The notes beneath the pieces were generated by a model that did not search any database, was not told the origin of the DNA, and saw nothing but the letters and a program-made list of their open reading frames with translations. From Oscillospiraceae bacterium (GTDB taxonomy: Bacteria; Bacillota; Clostridia; Oscillospirales; Oscillospiraceae), in contig SVKZ01000001.1 of NCBI GenBank assembly GCA_015068165.1, forward strand, positions 1 through 64,000: a stretch of 64,000 nt of DNA, given 5' to 3'. A program made the translations under genes and the position numbers. Below are positions 8,035 through 16,139 of this stretch, piece after piece. Position 1 is the first letter of the stretch, and the number at the start of each line of letters is the position of its first letter.

Positions 8035-9473
8035 TGGAATTTCTATGGATTGTCCCCGGTGTACTTGCTGTACTGTTGTTAGTTGCGCTTGTCCGCACCT
8101 TTCTTATCAAGGCACCCAAATATACAGAACGGGCGATAGAATTTCCGCAAGACGAGATGGACGCCTATGCTGAAAAATTGGGGGATATGATCCGTGTTCC
8201 TACTGTCTCGAAGAGAGAGGATGAAGATCTTACTCAGTTTTATGCATATCACAAGGAACTGGAACGACTGTTCCCCAATGTCCATAAAACACTGGATTTG
8301 ACTGTTCTCCAAGGCACACTGATCTACCGTTGGCATGGGACCGACCGGGATCGCCGCCCCATTCTGCTGATGGGGCATCAGGATGTTGTGCCGGCCTCCG
8401 ATGCCGGCTGGCAGGTTCCGGCGTACAGTGGTGCTGTGATTGACGGTAAGGTTTACGGCCGCGGTGCGCTGGATTGCAAGAGCACGATGTTTACCCAGCT
8501 GCAAGCGGTGGAAGAGCTGATTGCAAGCGGTTTTGAGCCTGGTTGCGACATCTATCTTGAATACGCTATCAACGAAGAAACCGGCGGTGCAGGCGCGAAG
8601 AATGCTATGGAATACCTGCGCGATCAGGGAATTACTCTGGCTCTCGTGCTGGATGAGGGTGGCGCAGTAATTGATAAGGCTGTGGATGGAATGGACCGTC
8701 CCTTTGCAGTGGTTGGTGTAACCGAAAAGGGTTATATGGACCTGAAGATCACAGCGCAGGGCAAGGGCGGACATAGCAGTACGCCTCCGAGAAATACACC
8801 TGCGGCGCGTTTGTTTGCATTTGCCAATGAGATCGAAAAGAAGCGTCCTTTCCAAAAGAAAATGCTTCCGGAAACCATTAAGATGCTCTCCCGGATGGCA
8901 CCTGCGTTTCCGTTCGGCCTGCGTTTTATTTTGGGTAACCTCTGGCTGTTCCGGCCTCTTGTAAAAGTGCTGATGCCCGCAGTATCGCCCTTTGGAGAAG
9001 CGATTATGGCAACCACCTGTTGCTTTACGATGATGCAGGGCTCAGATGCGGCGAATGTGATTCCCAAAGAGCCTTACATTGTGGCAAATCTGCGCACAAC
9101 ATCCTTCCAGGGCTGTGATGATTCTCTTGCTCTGATGCGGAAATATGCGGATAAATATGGTTTGAAGATCGAGGTTTTGCTCCGCCGGGATGCATCTCCC
9201 ATTTCCAATATTTATTCCGATGAGTATGCCTATGTGGAGTCCTGTATCCGGGAAAAATTCCCCGGTGTCGGTGTTACACCCTACATTATTATGGGTGGTA
9301 CGGACTGCCGACATTTCCACGCTCTGTCTGAAAATGCCTTGCGTTTTTCGCCTGTTCCTATGTCGTCTGCCCAATCTGCCAGTTGCCATGCTGTGGATGA
9401 GAATGTAGATTTGACAGCGTTGTACGAGGGCGTGAAGTTCTACAAGTATTTTATTGGGAATTATAAGCTGTAA
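8034..9473 (+). CDS. M20-family metallopeptidase with N-terminal membrane anchor
   Basis: 479-aa zinc peptidase or amidohydrolase. An N-terminal hydrophobic segment (residues 3-24) anchors the protein. The M20 metal ligands and catalytic residues are visible in LLMGHQDVVPA, YGRGALDCKS, AINEETGGAGAKN, VLDEGG and GGTDCRHFHA. The dimerisation domain begins around GHSSTPPRNTPAARL. Length and the anchor resemble the carboxypeptidase S / PM20D1 branch more than DapE or ArgE. It is translationally coupled to the upstream symporter and followed by a very strong terminator. Substrate unknown. Confidence 0.88.
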   Translation: MEFLWIVPGVLAVLLLVALVRTFLIKAPKYTERAIEFPQDEMDAYAEKLGDMIRVPTVSKREDEDLTQFYAYHKELERLFPNVHKTLDLTVLQGTLIYRWHGTDRDRRPILLMGHQDVVPASDAGWQVPAYSGAVIDGKVYGRGALDCKSTMFTQLQAVEELIASGFEPGCDIYLEYAINEETGGAGAKNAMEYLRDQGITLALVLDEGGAVIDKAVDGMDRPFAVVGVTEKGYMDLKITAQGKGGHSSTPPRNTPAARLFAFANEIEKKRPFQKKMLPETIKMLSRMAPAFPFGLRFILGNLWLFRPLVKVLMPAVSPFGEAIMATTCCFTMMQGSDAANVIPKEPYIVANLRTTSFQGCDDSLALMRKYADKYGLKIEVLLRRDASPISNIYSDEYAYVESCIREKFPGVGVTPYIIMGGTDCRHFHALSENALRFSPVPMSSAQSASCHAVDENVDLTALYEGVKFYKYFIGNYKL

Positions 9474-9475
9474 TC

Positions 9476-9508
9476 AAAAAGAGATACCGCTGTGCGGTAT
9501 CTCTTTTT
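9476..9508 (+). terminator. intrinsic terminator after the M20 peptidase
   Basis: A 15-bp perfect stem AAAAAGAGATACCGC / GCGGTATCTCTTTTT with a 3-nt loop, overlapping the stop codon region. The A/T-flanked stem could work in both directions. Confidence 0.92.
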
Positions 9509-9548
9509 GTAACCTGAAAGCCCCCGAACAACAAATAGAAAATTATAG

Positions 9549-9577
9549 TTGTCTTTTGCCACTTGTTCTTGTAGAAT
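9549..9577 (+). promoter_or_regulatory. candidate promoter for the hydrolase-acyltransferase gene
   Basis: TTGTCT, 17 nt, TAGAAT, 25 nt before the start and downstream of a terminator. Confidence 0.45.
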
Positions 9578-9601
9578 ATAGGAAGGAGGGGGGCGGTATT
9601 T

Positions 9602-11764
9602 ATGGCGTTATCTGCAAAAACAGTCCGTGGTCAAATCGCGATGTTGCAACCATTGCTACGAAATCTTTCATTAGATACAATTCGTAAGGGGCAGAGTAAA
9701 CTCGGCGAAATAATGAGCGCTGTACACAGCTCTCGTGTTCTCATTAAGGAACATTCCTTTTCCTGTTTCGATGGCGCTTGGATATTGCCCCGTGATGAAA
9801 GACGGCAGGGTGCCATTCTTTATCTACACGGTGGTGGGTACACCTGCGGTGATTTGGAGTATGCAAAAGCTTTTGGATCTGTCCTTGCTGTAGAGTGTGG
9901 CGTACGGACATTAACGATCGGTTACCGATTAGCACCTGAAAGTCCGTTCCCTTCTGCGATTGATGATGCGGAAGAAGCCTATAGGTATTTGCTTCAAAAA
10001 GGTTATCAGCCGAACCAGATCGCTCTGTGCGGTGAAAGCGCTGGCGGTGGTCTATGTTATAGCCTTTGTTTGCGGCTTATGGCAGAGGATCTGCCCCTGC
10101 CCGGTGGAATCATTGTAATTTCCCCCTGGACAGATTTGACGATGTCCGGTAGCTCCTATGAACAAAATCAGGATATAGACATCTCTATAAGCCGTGATAT
10201 TCTGGAATTTTATGCCGGTGCTTATACCACAGATAGAAAAGATCCACTCGCTTCACCTCTATTTGCTAATTTAGATCAAATGCCGCCATCCCTTATCTTT
10301 GTTGGCGGCGATGAGATTATGCGAAGCGATTCGGAGGAACTTCACAAAAAACTCCAATCTGCTGGAAGAATCAGTGAGCTTATTGTTGTGCCGGAACGGT
10401 GGCACGGATTCCTCCTATACGGTTTGCAGGAGGATAAAGGCAGTTTTCAGACCATTAACCGTTTTCTAAATAGATATATTTCTGCTGAAAACAAGCTACG
10501 TTGGGTACCGCTGGATAATGCGGCAAAGATATACCCTGCCGTTCGCAATAAGAACTGGAGCAATGTTTTCCGTCTTTCGGCAACGTTAAAGGAGGATGTG
10601 GATACCGCGATACTTCAGTCGGCGCTGGATGTTACAGTGCGCCGTTTTCCTGTGCTTTGCGCGCGGTTGCGGCGCGGCGTATTCTGGTATTATTTGCAGG
10701 AATTACAGCAAGCACCTGAAATTCGAGAAGAGAATTGCTATCCCCTTGTGAGAATGTATGCTGAAGAGATGGGCCAATGCGCTTTCCGTGTAATCATCTA
10801 TAAAAAGCGTGTTGCGATTGAAATGTTTCACGCTTTGACAGATGGCACTGGCGGTCTTGTATTTCTGAAAACACTGCTTGCGGAATATATCTTCCAAAAA
10901 TACGGTGTTCACGTTTCTGCTACCTGCGGTGTGCTGGGACGGTTGGAAGAGCCAACACCGGAGGAGATGGAAGATAGCTTTCAGAAGTATGCCGGTCCTG
11001 TGAGTGCCAGTCGGCGTGGCAACGATGCCTGGCAGGTTTTCGGAACGCCGGAAGCAGATAATTTTATGCATGTAACCTGTTTGCGGCTGAAGACGGAGGA
11101 GCTTGTCCGGCAGGCAAAGGCAATTGGTGTTACTGTAACGGTATATTTATGTGCCGTTATGATGGATGCGTTGCAGGAAATGCAGGCTGAAAAAATCAAA
11201 AGCGTTATGCATCGCAAAGCGATCAAGGTGCAAATTCCGGTAAACCTACGAAGCCTGTTCCCGAGCCGTTCCTTGCGGAATTTTGCGCTCTATACAACAC
11301 CGGAAATTGATCCTAGATTAGGACATTACAGCTTTGCTGAGTTATGCGATGTTGTTCGAAGCAGGATGGCATTAGAGATTAATCCCAAATTTATGAGCAC
11401 AATGATCGCAACCAATATCCGTTCTGAGAAAATACTTGCTGTGCGTGTGATTCCACTGTTTGTCAAGAATTTGATTATGAAGATGGTATTTGATGCGGTA
11501 GGCGAACGGAAATCCTGTCTGAGCTTCTCCAATTTAGGGCTCATAAGGCTACCGGAGGAAATGGATCCCTATATTGACCGTTTTGATTTTATTCTTGGTG
11601 TTCAAGCCAGCGCGCCGTACAATTGCGGTGTGGTTTCCTATGGAGACACGACCTGTGTCAACTTTATCCGCAATATCCGGGAATCGGAGCTGGAGTACCA
11701 TTTCTTTAAGGCTTTACAACGGCGGGGGCTGTCTGTTGAAGCTGAGAGCAATGCCCCCCAATAA
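9602..11764 (+). CDS. alpha/beta hydrolase (HSL-type) fused to an alcohol acetyltransferase/condensation-like domain
   Basis: 720-aa two-domain protein. Residues 1 to about 290 are a hormone-sensitive-lipase-type esterase: oxyanion motif HGGGY (76-80), nucleophile elbow GESAGG (Ser146), acid in GGDEIMRSD and histidine in ERWHGF. From about residue 300 the sequence becomes an alcohol O-acetyltransferase/condensation-like domain with the catalytic motif FHALTDGTGG (HxxxDG). No frame break separates the domains, so the fusion is real in this sequence. The next gene is a zinc-ribbon membrane protein often found beside such acyltransferases. Acyl transfer to, and hydrolysis of, the same ester or lipid is the natural inference; the substrate is unknown. 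Confidence 0.85.
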   Translation: MALSAKTVRGQIAMLQPLLRNLSLDTIRKGQSKLGEIMSAVHSSRVLIKEHSFSCFDGAWILPRDERRQGAILYLHGGGYTCGDLEYAKAFGSVLAVECGVRTLTIGYRLAPESPFPSAIDDAEEAYRYLLQKGYQPNQIALCGESAGGGLCYSLCLRLMAEDLPLPGGIIVISPWTDLTMSGSSYEQNQDIDISISRDILEFYAGAYTTDRKDPLASPLFANLDQMPPSLIFVGGDEIMRSDSEELHKKLQSAGRISELIVVPERWHGFLLYGLQEDKGSFQTINRFLNRYISAENKLRWVPLDNAAKIYPAVRNKNWSNVFRLSATLKEDVDTAILQSALDVTVRRFPVLCARLRRGVFWYYLQELQQAPEIREENCYPLVRMYAEEMGQCAFRVIIYKKRVAIEMFHALTDGTGGLVFLKTLLAEYIFQKYGVHVSATCGVLGRLEEPTPEEMEDSFQKYAGPVSASRRGNDAWQVFGTPEADNFMHVTCLRLKTEELVRQAKAIGVTVTVYLCAVMMDALQEMQAEKIKSVMHRKAIKVQIPVNLRSLFPSRSLRNFALYTTPEIDPRLGHYSFAELCDVVRSRMALEINPKFMSTMIATNIRSEKILAVRVIPLFVKNLIMKMVFDAVGERKSCLSFSNLGLIRLPEEMDPYIDRFDFILGVQASAPYNCGVVSYGDTTCVNFIRNIRESELEYHFFKALQRRGLSVEAESNAPQ

Positions 11765-11780
11765 ACAAAAGGAGGCGCCT

Positions 11781-12476
11781 ATGTACTGTGTAAACTGCGG
11801 TGTCAAATTGGCGGATACTGAGAAAGTTTGTCCCCTTTGCGGCGTTATTGCCTATCATCCCGATATTCCACAAGGGCGTGGCGAGCCGCTATACCCCCCT
11901 TATAAATACCCAGAACGACGGGTTAGCCCCAAGGGCACAAAAATTATTATTTCCACTTTGTTTTTAATTCCGCTATTGATTACGCTTCTGTGTGATATTC
12001 AGCTAAATGCTCGGATAACATGGTCCGGTTATGTAATTGGCGGCTTGATTGTTGCATATGTTACATTTGCTTTGCCATGGTGGTTCCAAAAGCCAAATCC
12101 TGCGATCTTTTTGCCTTGTGCCTTTGCATCGGTGGCACTGTACTTGCTGTATATCAGCATCTACACAGAAGGGTACTGGTTTTTGAGCTTTGCGTTGCCT
12201 GTAACGGTGGGTGTGGCGTTGATTGCAACTGCAGTTACCGTACTACTGTGGTATCTTCGGAAGGCGGCACTGTATATTATTGGCGGCGCGGCTATTGTAA
12301 CAGGTTTATTTATCCCGCTGATAGAGTTTTTATCTTATATTACATTTGAAAGCATCCATTTTCTGGGGTGGTCTTTCTACCCGATGATCGTTTTGGTACT
12401 GTTAGGCGGAATGCTGATTTTCTTAGCTATTTGCCGGCCTGCACGCGAGACTATGGAGCGGAGATTTTTTGTATGA
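11781..12476 (+). CDS. zinc-ribbon, multi-span membrane protein (DUF6320-like)
   Basis: 231 aa. The N-terminus is a zinc ribbon (MYCVNCGVKL...CPLCGV, two CxxC knuckles) followed by a Pro/Tyr-rich linker and six hydrophobic segments from about residue 55. The ORF track starts at 11574; ATG 11781 is preferred because it follows AAAAGGAGG and places the ribbon at the N-terminus. It sits 16 nt behind the hydrolase-acyltransferase fusion, and its stop overlaps the next start. DUF6320 proteins usually accompany alcohol-acetyltransferase genes, so it is likely a membrane partner of that enzyme. Family name recalled, not searched. Confidence 0.78.
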   Translation: MYCVNCGVKLADTEKVCPLCGVIAYHPDIPQGRGEPLYPPYKYPERRVSPKGTKIIISTLFLIPLLITLLCDIQLNARITWSGYVIGGLIVAYVTFALPWWFQKPNPAIFLPCAFASVALYLLYISIYTEGYWFLSFALPVTVGVALIATAVTVLLWYLRKAALYIIGGAAIVTGLFIPLIEFLSYITFESIHFLGWSFYPMIVLVLLGGMLIFLAICRPARETMERRFFV

Positions 12477-13057
12477 TCCCGATATTACATCAAGACGGGG
12501 ATATTATTGTCTGCTTAAAGCCCGTTGGATTGGATTCTGAGCACGATTTGCCTGCTGCACTGGGCGGTGAAATCTATGCTGTACACAGATTGGATAAGAA
12601 TGTTGGCGGGTTGATGGTTTACGCAAAAAATAAGACAACTGCTGCGGATTTATCCCGGCAAATTCAGGCAGGGGAGTTTATCAAGGAGTATGTTGCCCTT
12701 GTGGAGGGTCAGCCGCCGCAATCTGGGGTTTTCGAGGATTTTCTGTTTAAGGACTGTAAAAAGAATAAGGTCTATGTGGTAAAACGGCAACGTAACGGTG
12801 TAAAAGCGGCAAAGCTGTCCTATCATTGCCTGAAAACTGGTGAGAGGTCTCTTGTGCGTGTCCGTCTGCATACCGGCAGGAGCCACCAAATCCGTGTGCA
12901 GTTTTCCTCCAGAGGCTACCCGCTTGTGGGCGATCATAAATACGGCGATAAAGGTCCCGAAAAGGAAATACATCTGTTTTCCAGTTATCTTGGATTTTCT
13001 GTAGGCAAGCGGCACCTTGAATTTTCCCAATTGCCGGAATGGGCAGAGGAAAGTTAA
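12473..13057 (+). CDS. RluA-family rRNA/tRNA pseudouridine synthase
   Basis: 194 aa. The catalytic motif HRLDKNVGGLMVYAKN matches RluA-type synthases (HRLDxxTSG), with VGG in place of the usual TSG. The C-terminal HTGRSHQIRVQFSSRGYPLVGDHKYG is also diagnostic. It is shorter than RluD because the S4 domain is missing. The ATG overlaps the preceding stop (ATGA), implying translational coupling. The RNA target cannot be assigned. Confidence 0.9.
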   Translation: MIPILHQDGDIIVCLKPVGLDSEHDLPAALGGEIYAVHRLDKNVGGLMVYAKNKTTAADLSRQIQAGEFIKEYVALVEGQPPQSGVFEDFLFKDCKKNKVYVVKRQRNGVKAAKLSYHCLKTGERSLVRVRLHTGRSHQIRVQFSSRGYPLVGDHKYGDKGPEKEIHLFSSYLGFSVGKRHLEFSQLPEWAEES

Positions 13058-13087
13058 GAAAAAACACAGAATAATTCAAATTAGGTC

Positions 13088-13116
13088 TTGACAATTTACG
13101 CACACTGCGATATAAT
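13088..13116 (+). promoter_or_regulatory. promoter of tRNA-Thr
   Basis: TTGACA, 17 nt, TATAAT, both boxes perfect consensus, 20 nt before the tRNA 5' end. Confidence 0.92.
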
Positions 13117-13136
13117 AGCGAAGCTGTGTGCGAAAT

Positions 13137-13212
<76 letters not shown>

Positions 13213-13249
13213 AAAAATCAGTCATCCCCTCAAGGATGGCTGATTTTTT
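13213..13249 (+). terminator. intrinsic terminator of tRNA-Thr
   Basis: Stem AAAAATCAGTCATCC / GGATGGCTGATTTTT (one T.G pair) with a 6-nt loop and T run, directly after CCA. Confidence 0.9.
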
Positions 13250-13262
13250 ATACTTCCAGTAT

Positions 13263-13307
13263 TGAACTGGCGACCTCATCCATTTCAATATGCCAGTTCA
13301 AATTTGG
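13263..13307. repeat. inverted and direct copies of part of the tRNA-Thr gene
   Basis: 13263-13281 is a perfect 19-nt inverted copy of tRNA positions 13175-13193 (anticodon stem through T-arm). It is followed at 13292-13307 by a direct copy of 13185-13200 with one mismatch (C to T). The rest of the tRNA is not present, so these are remnants and not a second gene. tRNA-fragment copies beside an intact tRNA are commonly left by site-specific integration and excision. Confidence 0.7.
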
Positions 13308-13380
13308 TGAGCGACCCGAGTGAGTGGCCGCGGTCGACAGATATATTCATTTCTATAACCATGAACGGATTCAAACAAAG

Positions 13381-13416
13381 AGCGGAGTGGCGCCGCTAAC
13401 GCGACGCCACTCCGCT
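13381..13416 (-). terminator. intrinsic terminator of the HxlR-DegV-ThrE unit
   Basis: Perfect 12-bp inverted repeat AGCGGAGTGGCG / CGCCACTCCGCT with a 12-nt loop. On the minus strand it is followed by CTTTGTTT, fitting termination after the ThrE gene. Confidence 0.65.
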
Positions 13417-13497
13417 TAAAACTTAATATTCCTACATAGGGGCTTTTTTTGTGCTGTCCGCACAAAATGGGGCAGTTCAATCCGGGGGTGGACATCA

Positions 13498-14724
13498 TCA
13501 TTTCTTGTTTCGCATCTGTCTCCAAACGGTTGTACCGCGGACAATGGAGGATATCATCAGAATGCCGATTGCTATAAGTCCTGCAATGGAAACGGTTTCC
13601 GCACCGTTTTCCATAAAACCTGCAATATTTTTATCAGCGAGGAAGCTCGTGGTGTAGTAGATACCTGCACCGGGAATTAACGGCAATATGGCTACCACTA
13701 AATAAGTAATAGCAGGGAAGCGACGGATACGTGCCATAGCCTCAGCAAAGCTGGCTGCGAACAATGCAGCAATAAAGTAACTTATATGGGTATCGTTAAG
13801 CAGATACGCACTCACCAAATAAACCGCCCAGGAGGCAGTTCCGCCGAGAATGCAGATAAGCATTCCTTTTCCGTGAATGTTGAACAGCATAGAAAAACCG
13901 GTACAGCCTACAGCAGCTGCAATACATTGTAAAATCGGGCCGTATGATTGGGGAGCGATTGTGGCCGGTGTTTCAAATATGGAAAACACGGTGGCGCGGG
14001 CAACACTTGTACCAAGACCGATTGCAACAGCAATGAGAATGACCTGCACGATACGGTTGATACCGGAATTGGTATCTCCGAAGATGATATCGCGGATAGC
14101 GTTTGTAAACAGGAGGCCCGGAACTAACATCATAAGTGCGCCGATAATAGCCGTATCACTGTTGATACCGAGGATGCTAAAAAAATAAGCAATCAGGGCC
14201 ATACAAAAGGAAGAGGCCATTGTGGCAAAGAAATTGTTGACCCGGAGCTTTTGGGTAAGATGGCCAATTAATCCGACAACTAAGCCGCAGAGCATAGAGA
14301 TGACAGCGTCTGCAAGCGTGCCGCCAAAAAAAAGGGAGAAACCGCCGGCAGCAATCATATTTGCAAGAAGGAAAATAGGCAAGGAATAGGTTCTGCAACT
14401 ATTCTTTGTTTCCTTAACCCATTGTGCTGCGGCCTGTGGGTCAGGTGTTTCCTGACAGATTTTACGGCTGAGGTTGCTGTAGTGCTCTAAAGTGTCCATA
14501 TCGTTACAGTGGAAGCCGATGCGGCGCAGACGGGTGATGCTTTGCCCGTCCGGTGTTGTAATGGTTACTATCATACTATTGGGAATGGCAAAGACCTCAG
14601 CTTCTATGCCATAGGACCGCATAATGCGGATAATGCATTCTTCAATACGGTAGGTTTCTGCGCCGCACATCGCCAGCTGATAGCCGATTTCTACAGCAGT
14701 ATCAAAAAGAAGAGAATAGTTCAT
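13498..14724 (-). CDS. threonine/serine exporter family protein (ThrE, YjjP-YjjB fusion)
   Basis: 408-aa membrane protein. The N-terminal soluble segment contains the ThrE signature GAETYRIEECIIRIMRSYG and a following beta-rich part. About ten hydrophobic spans then cover YjjP-like and YjjB-like halves in one chain. The family exports L-threonine and L-serine by proton motive force. The ORF track reaches 14853, but ATG 14724 has GAGG upstream and gives the family N-terminus. It lies 53 nt downstream of degV on the same strand. Confidence 0.85.
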   Translation of the reverse strand: MNYSLLFDTAVEIGYQLAMCGAETYRIEECIIRIMRSYGIEAEVFAIPNSMIVTITTPDGQSITRLRRIGFHCNDMDTLEHYSNLSRKICQETPDPQAAAQWVKETKNSCRTYSLPIFLLANMIAAGGFSLFFGGTLADAVISMLCGLVVGLIGHLTQKLRVNNFFATMASSFCMALIAYFFSILGINSDTAIIGALMMLVPGLLFTNAIRDIIFGDTNSGINRIVQVILIAVAIGLGTSVARATVFSIFETPATIAPQSYGPILQCIAAAVGCTGFSMLFNIHGKGMLICILGGTASWAVYLVSAYLLNDTHISYFIAALFAASFAEAMARIRRFPAITYLVVAILPLIPGAGIYYTTSFLADKNIAGFMENGAETVSIAGLIAIGILMISSIVRGTTVWRQMRNKK

Positions 14725-14777
14725 CTTTTTCGCCTCACAGAGGAATGACCGCCGGAGCGACCGGCGATCATTGTCGT

Positions 14778-15620
14778 TTATTTTCTGATGAAAAGGACAC
14801 CCAAGGTGCTGGGTCCGCAGTGACAGGAGATAGTACAACCTGCCTCTGTCCAATAGATGTTTTCAAAGTCGCCGTATTCACCGACTGCTTTTTTGACGGT
14901 ATCAAGGCACTCGTCTGTAACAGGTGTACGGGTTACAAACAGATGCTCCTGATCTAAATCATCCCGGTCAGCCAAGCGATCTTTCACATAGGCGGCAAGA
15001 CACTTGCTATAGCTGCCGCGATATTTTTTAACAACCGACATTTTACCGTCCTTGACCTCAATGCAAGGCTTCAGTCCAAGTAGGTTTGCGCCCAAGGCTG
15101 TTGCAGAGGAACAGCGACCGCCCTTAACCATATACTCCAGTCTGTCCAGTACAAAGCTGGCTTCAACCTTGGGGATAATTTCTTCCAACTTTTCAACGAT
15201 TTCATCCAAGCTCTCACAAGTTTTTGCTAACTCACAAGCTTTCAGAACAACAAGACCCTGACCGGTGGAGAGATTCAGCGAGTCGATTACGCGTACATTG
15301 TCAAACTCCTCGGCGGCGAGGCATGCATTTTGATAACAGGAAGAGAAGCCGGAGCTGATGTTAATATGGATAACACCGTCATAAAGAGGGGCGTATTTAC
15401 TGAAAACTGTGGAGTACTGATCAATATTTAGAGCAGCGGTGCTACAAAGGTCGCCACCGGCGGCAACGTGGGCAAATATGTCTGTGGTGGTGATGTCCAC
15501 GCCATCAGAGAAATTCTTGCCATCTTTAATAACGGTAAGAGGTATAATGGTAATATCGTACTTATCGACCAATTCCTGAGAGAGATCGCAGGTGCTGTCA
15601 GAAATGATTTTGATGTTCAT
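14778..15620 (-). CDS. DegV-family fatty-acid-binding protein
   Basis: 280 aa. The N-terminal motif IISDSTCDLSQELVDKY and the central INISSGFSSCYQNA are DegV/FakB signatures. These cytoplasmic proteins bind a fatty acid and present it to FakA for phosphorylation, although many clostridial paralogues lack a proven role. RBS GAAAGGAAATAG. An HxlR regulator is 25 nt upstream and a ThrE exporter is downstream, so it probably belongs to one operon. No FakA is in the window. Confidence 0.9.
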   Translation of the reverse strand: MNIKIISDSTCDLSQELVDKYDITIIPLTVIKDGKNFSDGVDITTTDIFAHVAAGGDLCSTAALNIDQYSTVFSKYAPLYDGVIHINISSGFSSCYQNACLAAEEFDNVRVIDSLNLSTGQGLVVLKACELAKTCESLDEIVEKLEEIIPKVEASFVLDRLEYMVKGGRCSSATALGANLLGLKPCIEVKDGKMSVVKKYRGSYSKCLAAYVKDRLADRDDLDQEHLFVTRTPVTDECLDTVKKAVGEYGDFENIYWTEAGCTISCHCGPSTLGVLFIRK

Positions 15621-15645
15621 ATCTATTTCCTTTCATTCTTTCAAA

Positions 15646-16008
15646 TTACAAAATGGGCTTGCTATGAATCATAAAACAGCTGGGTTCAATATCTTTGTTC
15701 ATTTTTAGGTAGCCCATGCCCCAGTCCCGCATAGCGATCAGAATGGGCATCAGACTATTGCCGAGTTCTGTAAGGGAATACTCGACCTTGGGAGGAATGA
15801 TAGGGAATACCTCGCGGTGGATAAGACCCTCGGATTCCAATTCCCGGAGTTGTTGGGTAAGAATCTTCGGGGTTACCTTTGGAATTGCTTTTTGAAGCTG
15901 GGAATAACGCATTTTAGCTTCAGCAAGATGCCATAAAATAAGCGCTTTGTATTTTCCACCGATGAGACCAAGGGTGGCTTCAACCGGACAGCTTGTTTTT
16001 TCTGACAT
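15646..16008 (-). CDS. HxlR-family winged-helix regulator
   Basis: 120 aa. The sequence TSCPVEATLGLIGGKYKALILWHL near the N-terminus is the HxlR signature, including the conserved cysteine (Cys7) that senses electrophiles or oxidants in several members. The winged helix ends near VEYSLTELGNSLMPIL. It is divergent from the copper ATPase across a 131-nt palindrome-rich gap. It likely regulates itself with degV and thrE, and possibly the ATPase; the sequence does not decide which. Confidence 0.92.
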   Translation of the reverse strand: MSEKTSCPVEATLGLIGGKYKALILWHLAEAKMRYSQLQKAIPKVTPKILTQQLRELESEGLIHREVFPIIPPKVEYSLTELGNSLMPILIAMRDWGMGYLKMNKDIEPSCFMIHSKPIL

Positions 16009-16034
16009 ATCAATTCACCCCACTATCAAAAAGG

Positions 16035-16091
16035 ATAGTACTATACAAAAAAGTGCATACTTGCTTTTTTGTATTCGTATGGTAGTATAAT
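16035..16091. promoter_or_regulatory. palindromic control region between HxlR and the copper ATPase
   Basis: It contains a perfect 10-bp palindrome ATAGTACTAT (16035-16044). It also contains an 11-bp inverted repeat ATACAAAAAAG / CTTTTTTGTAT separated by 10 nt (16043-16074), and a TATAAT at 16086-16091 for the plus-strand gene. The symmetric sites are plausible HxlR dimer operators placed across the divergent promoters. Confidence 0.55.
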
Positions 16092-16139
16092 AGCATAACA
16101 GCTAAAGTTAGTCAACCCTAAAGGATAGGAGCGCTTAGA

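Noticed and set aside
8079-8855. Minus-strand 258-aa ORF in the track.
   Set aside because: Antisense shadow of the M20 peptidase; low-complexity and without a start context.
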